Shown: positions 57,273 to 64,000 of the stretch, in pieces
How the letters are laid out: every line of letters begins with the position of its first letter
Numbering within the stretch: position 1 is the first letter of the stretch
NCBI GenBank assembly: GCA_944470555.2
Contig: OX104127.1
Location: forward strand, 45,374,934-45,438,933
Length of the DNA: 64,000 nucleotides
Direction: 5' to 3'
Origin: Heterobilharzia americana
Lineage: Eukaryota; Platyhelminthes; Trematoda; Strigeidida; Schistosomatidae
Made by a program: the position numbers and the translations under genes
The notes under the pieces: generated by a model
What the model saw: the letters and a program-made list of their open reading frames with translations, nothing else
The model's database searches: none
Told to the model about the DNA's origin: nothing

Positions 57273-57920
57273 GTTAACACGACTTACTAACTCGGTACGA
57301 CCAACCGTTGCTGAACACTGTGTAAAACCACCATCACTGAGAACTTGACTTAACCTTATACCTTCCTGTGGGCGTCCCCTCCAGTTACCGTCCTCTACTA
57401 AAAAAAATTACCATATTCCCATTCGTCCTATAATGTTATTTATTCTTTCTTACTTCTGACTACGCTCTCAAACTTTAACAAAAGCTCTCCCTATCACCTA
57501 TTCCCCATGAACCTACCAATGTTCATTCTTCCGTGCCGTTTCCTTTTTCCTAATCTTTTTTTTGATATATACTGTTCTTCTTCCTTTTTTCCTTTTCTTT
57601 TCCTATTTTGTCTCTCTCTGCACTTTCTTTCCTTTGATTTCTCTGCACATATTTTCACCTCCTTTTTACAACCATTCCGACCAGTTGTCTGCTGGCACGA
57701 CATTTGAGGAACCCATTTGCACCACAGTCCTCGGGAGAAAAAGCAAGCAAACAAACAACACTTCCGACAAATCTAAACAACACCCAACCGCCCGTCGGGC
57801 TAACCAGAGCCACAGCAGTCGAGTGGGTAGACCTACTGCATTGGAATCCACCAAAGACCTGGAACCGTTCCGCAAAACCTAGAGGCGAGCGCGAAGAAAT
57901 CAATTGGTTTACACTAGCTC
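57273..57920 (+). other. CR1 3' UTR
   Basis: Pyrimidine-rich (57500-57660), then a GC-richer end shared with 48770-48812. Short frames inside it are chance. Confidence 0.65.
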
Positions 57921-59129
57921 ATTAAAAGATATTGGTACCATGTACTCCAGCACATTTTTAAACTGTTTCCAGCTCCCCGTTCCTCTAGTCAATAACAAAG
58001 CAGAAAAATATTACCTCATATAGAAATGGACTTTTTGGTGCAAAAAAGTACATCATATTTCTATCCGTCAGATGCTTAGCTTGAGTTGCGGGTTTTCGCA
58101 CCGTCTCAATGAACCGCCAACACTAAAATTAAGCTTGCATTTCTGTTGATTCTTCGTTATGGATAGGATATCCATCCAGAATCAGCTGGCTGTTTGCATT
58201 ATTGTCTTGAATACCGTATTATTAACATCATTTCAATGCAATAACCGTTTCGTCTTAAAGTATTGTGCTGGGGGTGAATTTTTTGAAAACTACATACTGA
58301 GAATACTAGAATAAAGCTATTATTATTATTATATGCCACAGTTGACATAAAATAACTTTTCAGCGAATGAATCTGGAATCAGCAATACTGTAGCCACGTT
58401 ATAATATACCTTTCTGGTGTACAAGTATTTTAAAATCTAGTTGGTGTGAGGCATTGCTTATCATGAAATTTAAATTAGACATTTCAAATTGTTCATAAAA
58501 CTCGACTTAACACAGCCTGAGAGAGATTTTCATTGACTGAATCGGTTTTGCTAATCGAAAAAGGCAAAAAATATGAACCACTTCGCTTCAGTTCATTGGC
58601 TAAACGATAACATATCCTGCATGGAATATGACGGTTTAGGGTTCAGTTGTTCTCGGGGTTCCAAACTAGGAAGTTAAGATCATCGAGTGCTTCCCAGTTG
58701 TCCTTCAGATATCTATCTGTGGTTGTAAACTGCCCCATGGTTCGCATAGTTCGCATCCTTTTGATCAATTTTGACAAAGGAAGTTCATTGTACTTCTTTC
58801 CTATCTAGCTAACGAAAGAATACATGTAATTTATACAACATATGGCCATCAGAATTCCAGCCAGCAGAACCATGCTAGCCTTCCTATCAGTTTTCTTCCC
58901 CTTTCAAATGAGTATGGAATCTACAACTGTATAGATCAGGATAAAACTGTCACAACACCAATACTCACTAGCAGAAACTCGTTTGGTTTGCTCGCTGTTC
59001 TTAATTGAAAATCGATTCTCACCTGTAGTTAAGATGCAGATAAATTTATCCAGCAACAAGTACTAGAAATAAAGTAGGAGAATAAATAACTTTTTGTTGA
59101 CGCACTTGTAACTCTCCATTTTTTTACTG
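57921..59129. other. non-coding DNA
   Basis: No supported feature. Confidence 0.4.
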
Positions 59130-59375
59130 GATTGAATTGTCCGACCTCTGTTGGCATATGGGCTCCTACATGGATGCCTCGATATTGACAGAATATTTAT
59201 TACGGTAAATTACTTGGTTGTAGCTAACAGAAGAACCCAGGACGTGCGTTTCGTCCTACGAGACCCGAGTCTCAGTGGTAACAACACCCCTCACTGGGGC
59301 GCAGGTATGCCCAGTTAACGAGCCCCAAATAGAGGGAAACGCAAGTCCTAAATCCTGCTGATAGCCATAACCAAG
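59130..59375. repeat. family A hammerhead repeat, inverted arrangement
   Basis: Tail on the minus strand (59135-59215, with GGCATATGGGCTCC on plus), then a minus-strand ribozyme half (59232-59262: GTAGGACGAAACGCACGTCC on minus), then a plus-strand SINE body with a second decayed core (59310-59355: aGTTAACGAGcCCCAAATAGaGG, GAAACGC). GAAA is intact in both, while CTGANGA is damaged in both. Confidence 0.6.
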
Positions 59376-59559
59376 TAAATTACAGTTAAGAGAATAAATG
59401 CTTTAAATAAATATTAGAAAAAATAATTGTTAGGGATTCCCAGAGGTCAAGAACCTTTTGTTTGATTTTAGTTTCCAATTAAAAATCATCTCTAAAATGT
59501 TGTTCTCAATAAGGAACTTGTCCAAAAACTCAATCGTCAACACTTAATGGAAATGTATT
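59376..59559. other. non-coding DNA
   Basis: No supported feature. Confidence 0.3.
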
Positions 59560-59850
59560 TTATCTAGTAGAAGTGATCTTCCTTCCAAAGTTAATTTGTA
59601 CATATGATGTTGCTTGTGTAATCCCATAGCTGACTGGACCGAAGTGATCGGCTTTTTTGGCACATAGGCTCCCGCGATGAGGCCTAGATATTGCCTGTCG
59701 TTTCCATTTTGATATTGGTGATGGATAGTGGTTAGCAGTAGAATCCAAGAAATGCATGAAAGACATGTACATCCAGCTGGTGAGTCGTAAATGGCACGAA
59801 ATGGGCGTTCTGAATTTCACTGCTAGCTACTACCCATCCTTGATGTCAAA
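59560..59850. repeat. family A hammerhead repeat, inverted arrangement, second copy
   Basis: Minus-strand tail and body (59590-59745, with GGATAGTGGTTAGCAGTAGAA on plus at 59721) face a plus-strand ribozyme and body (59765-59840). The two bodies are inverted copies meeting at the ribozyme. Confidence 0.65.
59769..59812 (+). ncRNA. hammerhead ribozyme-like motif, family A
   Basis: ACATCCAG, CTGGTGAG, TCG-TAAATG-GCA, CGAAATGGGCGTTCTG. CGAAA is intact. CTGANGA carries A to G, and helix II and helix III are eroded. Probably inactive. Confidence 0.55.
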
Positions 59851-59999
59851 ATTAACTTGTACATGTTTCAAAGTTAACTGGTTAGCTCACAAAAGTACAG
59901 CCATTTTCTGAGGAGCCACTGAACACCAACTGTCTACTCAATTCTCATAAAGTTCAGAAATACATGGACACAGCCCCCTTATCCAACGTTACTTCGGAA

Positions 60000-60145
60000 A
60001 TCACTGATGAGTAGTAGTCAGAGGCAGAAGTGAGGACACGTATTTCGCCTTACTTAAGAATCATTATATGGATGTACCTGCTTCTAGTGATAAAAGTATG
60101 TCTTCTGGTTTCCACTACTAGTCACTATTCACCATGACTATCAAG
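60000..60145. repeat. family A repeat, degraded and partly palindromic
   Basis: GGACACGTATTTCGCC (minus-strand ribozyme trace) is followed by plus-strand GGATGTACCTGCTTCTAGTGA and CCACTACTAGTCACTATTCACC. Heavily decayed. Confidence 0.45.
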
Positions 60146-60149
60146 TGGA

Positions 60150-62090
60150 ATTACCATTAGTATCGACCCATCCAAAAAAGAGCCCATATGGAAATATTAC
60201 CCGATCTATTCAGTTCAGTCAAAAACGGGAAACTGAAAGCTACATAATCAGCAGTAACTCCTCTTAAGCTACTGCGTCTTAGGTATCGTTGGTAATAAGC
60301 CGGGGAGTCAAATGGTATTGATGGTATCAATAGTCAGTTTGTACAAAGGATGGGTGTAAATTGTCATTATTAACATTCGCTGTAACATCAAGAACCACTA
60401 ATCCATAAGTACTCAGCGTAGAAGCATAAACGTACATATTATTTATCTCCTGGGATCTAAGTATCACATTTCCCTAATGAGTTGACTCCACTGCCTCTCG
60501 GTACAGTTGACCGAAATTTATAACAAATGGTGAACAGATACACATCTGTAACGGAAAATTGATCTGAAAATCCCTCCGATCACCCTTATTTGATTGTATT
60601 GACATTTATTTTAACATTTTTACCCTCGTTACGGATGGTGTATCTTTGACCTTAGCCGGTGTAATGCTGTTTGCTTGTTCAACTGTCTTATTTGACTTTA
60701 CACTCAGTATTTGCCTCTGTATGTTTGAGACTTATTATGAATGTTTCACTTTCCTATTATGTGACGCTGGACTGTTGACAAGGTGATGTTGTTTTACTGC
60801 GCCCGACATTTGTTTTGGTTCAGCTTACGGTTGAGCAGTGGTTTGACTGTTCGTCTCTTGACTGTCTACTGGGAACGTTTGTTTGTTGATTTGATTCCTG
60901 TAGGCAGAGTTTTGATCCCTTTTGTCAGGAATATTCCTATTGACCGACAGGTACTTAACAGTTGTATTTGTTTAACCAGTTTTTACTGTGTAGTACGTAT
61001 TTGTACCTGAGAATGTTTTGGACTGTATAGTTACCCAACGGCACTGTTGAGGTGTTTTTGTGATTTTGACATAACTTATTGTTGCTTTGTTAGTACCACA
61101 GATTTTGTTACGAATCTACCATTGAATTACTACAAACCGTGTTTTGATATTTTGATCCAACCTTTGACTGTGCGTCACTCGCGGAAGTTAGGAAGCTATA
61201 TAGTAGAACGCAGGAACTAGTCAGATTCACGTCAGTTGGCACCGCCTAGTTGTTTCCCGCGTTCAGGCCAAGATTGTTAGATTCTGGCCACTACAACATT
61301 AATAATATTAGTTATGTTATTGCACTAAGAAAGATTGATACGTGCATCGTTCGTTATTGGTGTAGTTGGACAAAAAGTAGGTTTCTATGATGGACACGAA
61401 AAATAATCTCTTCAGATGGACTGTGTACGTGAAAAAAAGAAGAAAAATTTACCTTAAGGAAATCCAAATTATTCGTTCTCTGGTTTTTGGGGATTCATTG
61501 AATCCAAGGTATTATTCATTATGGGTTAGCAATATTTGGAGAATCAGTTCGTGGTGAATATCACTTCAAAAAAATTTATTTTCACTTGGTTTCTGTTCGT
61601 ATAAATCACTTCTTTGCATATCAACGCGCCTACTTTCCTTATAGAGATGTTGTCGTAAGAAAAACAACGCTTCAGTTAGCTATATATACTCAGCTTGACG
61701 TTTTAGCATAGGAAAATGAATGATGTGTGAGAATCAAATTTACCAGCAGCATTATCAACCACGCTATAGCGCCTGTTGGCGAATTCGTTTCTTTGGGTTT
61801 TCAGGTAATGCACCAAAATACCGATGTCATAAATAAAGTTTTATTAGAGGCGTTAGGAACGAAATATATCAGTGGAAATTGTAACGAATTAACGGTAGGA
61901 AAAATACCTTTATTAACAGACTGCAATTCAGTTTGAATGAACTAATTTCAAGGCAGTTTTTGGTCGTGGAGTATCATCGTGCAAGTGAACTGATGATAAA
62001 TTACCATCTAACTATCTGGGATAGCCGTAGTCTGGCAGACTAGTATTTCTAATGGGTGATGATTAAAGGTGAAATGAAAATCTGAATCGC
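60150..62090. other. non-coding DNA with a possible LTR-like end
   Basis: No gene was recognised. Bases 61190-61295 look LTR-like: a TATA-like AGCTATATAGTAG at about 61193, a GC-richer stretch, and an end CCACTACAACA. I found no matching start or target duplication. The frames at 60783-61010 and 61727-61936 have no known motif. Confidence 0.3.
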
Positions 62091-62094
62091 GACC

Positions 62095-62160
62095 GAATTC
62101 GAACCAGCGACCACCAAGTTTCGGCCCGATTATCTACCAGCTGAGTTACGGTGATAAATT
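62095..62160 (-). other. tRNA-like sequence (SINE head or tRNA pseudogene)
   Basis: Minus strand: CCGTAACTCAGCTGGTAGA (A box) and GCTGGTTCGAATTCGG (B box) at tRNA-like spacing. The acceptor and anticodon stems do not pair well, so it is not a functional tRNA. It is unlike the hammerhead SINE heads. Confidence 0.5.
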
Positions 62161-62212
62161 GTGAAGTGGTGTATAAATCTCCGTTAAATTATAAAGCATA
62201 AGACGCCAAGCG

Positions 62213-63250
62213 AAGAGTCATTCCTTTCAGCGATATCGTTCTCAACCTGTACCATCACATATAAATATTCTATTCACATAGTAACAGAAAATAAATGTTT
62301 CATCAAATATTTTGAACGAAGTTCACATATTACTATTTATTGACATACTTGTTATTTTCCGTTGTTTCGTCGGATCGAATTGTTTGACCTCTATTGGTAA
62401 ATAGGCTCCCACGCACATGCCTCTATATTGAAGTTCGCATATGATTACAAATCAGATCGGAAAAAAGGGAATCACGTAGTTCTAGGTAATAATGAGAAGA
62501 GAACTTACCAAGACCGTAGTAATATTTGGTTACTAAGTTAAATGATGTTATATGGTGAATGTAACGAGAAATCGGAATTGTAAGAGTGGGGGAATGTAAC
62601 AGGTGAGATTTTAATGAAGAGATTTTTGAAGGTGAAAAGGCTTTTGCAGGTCATGTCCAAAGGAACTCGAGTGACTGGACAAATTTCTTTTGAACTCATA
62701 GTTCGGGTTTGAAAATATTAATTGCCTTGGCTTCTGCATTTTGAAAAAGTTTTAGGTGTACACCTTTCACTAGACTTTCACGGACTCTATAGATGAGCAT
62801 GTCCTAAAATAGATCTGCGAATTGTCCTCCTTTCTGGAAAGAGGCTGGTATATGTTCGGAAATGCATTTGGAATGTGAATGCTGAGTATGGTCAGTACAC
62901 CTTACTCCATAAGAGCAAGTGAATTGATAGGCACACATCAGGGTGGCCATGGGAGCCAGCTTATTCTCCGTGCACAATGGAAGCTTTTGGTAAGTAGAGA
63001 AAGTTAATCTGAGTTTGGCAGCGTAAAAAATCTTTTTCAGTCGGCACACCAATTGGGTTCGTAATATACCTGCTGATGTATCTCCGCTGAACCGTGAGCT
63101 CATGAAAAGAGGCTTCTTAGGGGCCATAGAAATGGAACTTTCATTTGCTTTCAGTTTCACAGCTTTACTGATGAAGCACTTAGGATACCGGTTTTCAATC
63201 AAAACATTTTTGAAAAAAATTAGGTTCATCGTTCAAAGTATCAGGACTGC
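62213..63250 (-). mobile_element. Penelope-like element, coding 3' part plus 3' terminal repeat
   Basis: Minus strand. 62804-63229 encodes APKKPLFMSSRFSGDTSAGIL (the PLE block before the endonuclease), then MCAYQFTCSYGVRCTDHTQ and ISEHIPASFQKG (decayed GIY-YIG). 62640-62800 holds the domain's last part (AKAINIFKPEL, QKKFVQSLEFLW). 62213-62640 is the terminal repeat, also at 28855-29190 and inverted at 63477-64000. It carries a 99-bp SINE insertion. Confidence 0.78.
62331..62429 (-). mobile_element. 99-bp family A SINE tail inserted in the PLE repeat, with 13-bp target duplication
   Basis: GAAGTTCACATAT (62318-62330) and GAAGTTCGCATAT (62430-62442) flank an insert absent from the homologous repeat at 28965. 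The insert, on the minus strand, is the family A tail (GAGGCATGTGCGTGGGAGCC ... AAGTATGTCAATAAATAGTA). Confidence 0.8.
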
Positions 63251-63476
63251 AGATAGTGTGCACATACAGGAAATTATATTTCATTTGGTGGATAGAGACA
63301 CCCAACAATGAAAACTCTTGGATTTTCTGTGGATGGACCTTTCGAGTGATCCACTGTCTCATCTTTTTAACTGCACGTCTAAAAGAGATATCTTAGAGTT
63401 CAGCTTCTTCTCTAATGTGAACCTGATTAAAGGGTGGCAGTTATTAAGTTGGGACACAATTCATTGAAGATGATAT

Positions 63477-64000
63477 GCTCAAAAGAAATTTGTCCAGTCA
63501 CCCCAGTTCCAATGAGCATAACCTGCAAAGACATCTTCACCTTCAAAAATTTTTTCATCCATATCTCACTTATTACATTGTAGCATTTTATTTCACTGCA
63601 TTATGTTGATATATGTAACAACTCACTGGACACTTTTTGCCTCGTTGTACTGATAAAAACACTCTTTTGCTCGCCCGTTGATCAATACAACATCTTGATA
63701 TATACTTCGCGTTAACTCCTGGTATGTACACTGTCTGACGGAGGTGGATCAGCGGTGTCGGGAATTATCAATAGGCGATAGTGTACCTGGACACATATAA
63801 ATTTGGAGTCAGATTTCAGAGCTCAACAACATTCCTCCGCTTCTATAATTCTAATTTCTCGCTACATATACCATATTACATCATTCAGCTTAGTAGCCAA
63901 ACATTACTTGGGTCTTGAATAATCTTCTCATTACTACTTCAAACATTACGTAATTCCTTTATTCCAATCTCCTGATTTATAGTCATACGTGAACTCGGTT
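63477..64000 (+). repeat. inverted PLE terminal repeat, running off the window
   Basis: The plus strand matches the reverse complement of 28975-29225 and 62450-62700, interrupted by a 250-bp solo LTR. With the minus-strand PLE to its left it forms the same inverted-repeat layout as 22925-24250. Confidence 0.78.
63579..63828. mobile_element. solo LTR with 4-bp target duplication
   Basis: 250 bp starting TGTAGCATTTTA and ending GCTCAACA, flanked by ACAT (63575-63578 and 63829-63832). The uninterrupted sequence at 29130-29140 (reverse complement, TTACATTCC) shows the empty site. TG...CA ends and a 4-bp duplication fit a Gypsy-type LTR; the first six bases equal those of the Gypsy LTRs at 38021. 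A TATA-like ATATAAAT lies at about 63794. The rest resembles nothing else in the window. Confidence 0.82.

Larger units (their letters stand above)
52319..57920 (+). mobile_element. CR1-clade LINE with both ends (SR1/Perere-like), coding region broken
   Basis: About 5.6 kb. The 5' end CGCGCTCCTTGAATACTGACG is shared with the deletion derivative at 45783 and marks the true start. Layout: 5' UTR to 52826, ORF1 with PHD finger (52827-54377, one frame break), ORF2 endonuclease (about 54450-55100), reverse transcriptase (55580-57272), pyrimidine-rich 3' UTR, shared 3' terminus. CR1 elements are usually 5'-truncated, so a copy with its 5' end is useful for defining the promoter. Several stops and shifts make it inactive. 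Confidence 0.85.

Noticed and set aside
61727..61936. 69-residue frame
   Set aside because: It looks protein-like in composition but matches nothing I recognise and lacks splice or start context.
62095..62160. Functional tRNA gene
   Set aside because: A and B boxes are present but acceptor and anticodon stems do not pair.

Overview
The window looks like a piece of a blood-fluke (Schistosoma) chromosome. It is AT-rich, gene-poor and packed with repeats. The repeats point to trematodes: tRNA-like SINEs carrying hammerhead ribozyme cores (Sm-alpha type), an RTE-clade LINE resembling SR2/SjR2, CR1-clade LINEs with a PHD-finger ORF1, a CsRn1/Boudicca-like Gypsy element with a tRNA-Trp primer site, and many Penelope-like element (PLE) fragments with GIY-YIG remnants. 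The species cannot be fixed from the sequence alone.

The only convincing cellular gene lies on the + strand at about 31.3-37.4 kb. It consists of two coding blocks (31366-32442) with a CtBP-type DLS motif, and a last exon (about 36793-37353) with three C2H2 zinc fingers that closely resemble the distal finger cluster of the MECOM/PRDM16/hamlet family. The PR domain and proximal fingers are not visible, so the gene probably starts upstream of the window, and much of the left part may be intron.

Layout. 0-15.7 kb: SINE and hammerhead copies, a Merlin-like transposase remnant (7.75 kb), an uninterrupted (CTA)455 array (9.39-10.76 kb) and a PLE endonuclease remnant (11.4 kb). 16.1-17.9 kb: decayed LINE reverse transcriptase. 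19.2-22.5 kb: full-length RTE LINE with a 12-bp target duplication, minus strand. 22.9-24.25 kb: 5'-truncated PLE between inverted terminal repeats. 24.6-25.7 kb: palindromes and SINEs with hammerheads, then a (TCAC)n tract. 26.9-29.9 kb: PLE fragments. 31.3-37.4 kb: the zinc-finger gene, with a near-identical 5'-truncated copy of the RTE LINE in its intron. 37.7-45.5 kb: two defective Gypsy elements in tandem sharing a mosaic LTR. 45.8-48.8 kb: internally deleted CR1. 48.9-49.3 kb: a head-plus-tail miniature RTE derivative. 49.5-50.3 kb: PLE. 52.3-57.9 kb: a CR1 element with both ends but a broken coding region. 59.1-60.1 kb: more hammerhead SINEs. 62.1-64 kb: a PLE with inverted terminal repeats, into which a SINE tail (13-bp target duplication) and a 250-bp solo LTR (4-bp target duplication) have inserted.

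The most interesting signal is the set of three hammerhead-bearing repeat families. Each has a self-complementary hexamer as helix III. Several copies are palindromes centred on the ribozyme, and two loci have hammerheads about 0.4 kb apart around a tRNA-like unit, which resembles the retrozyme layout. All coding frames in the mobile elements are broken, so any mobility would need help in trans.
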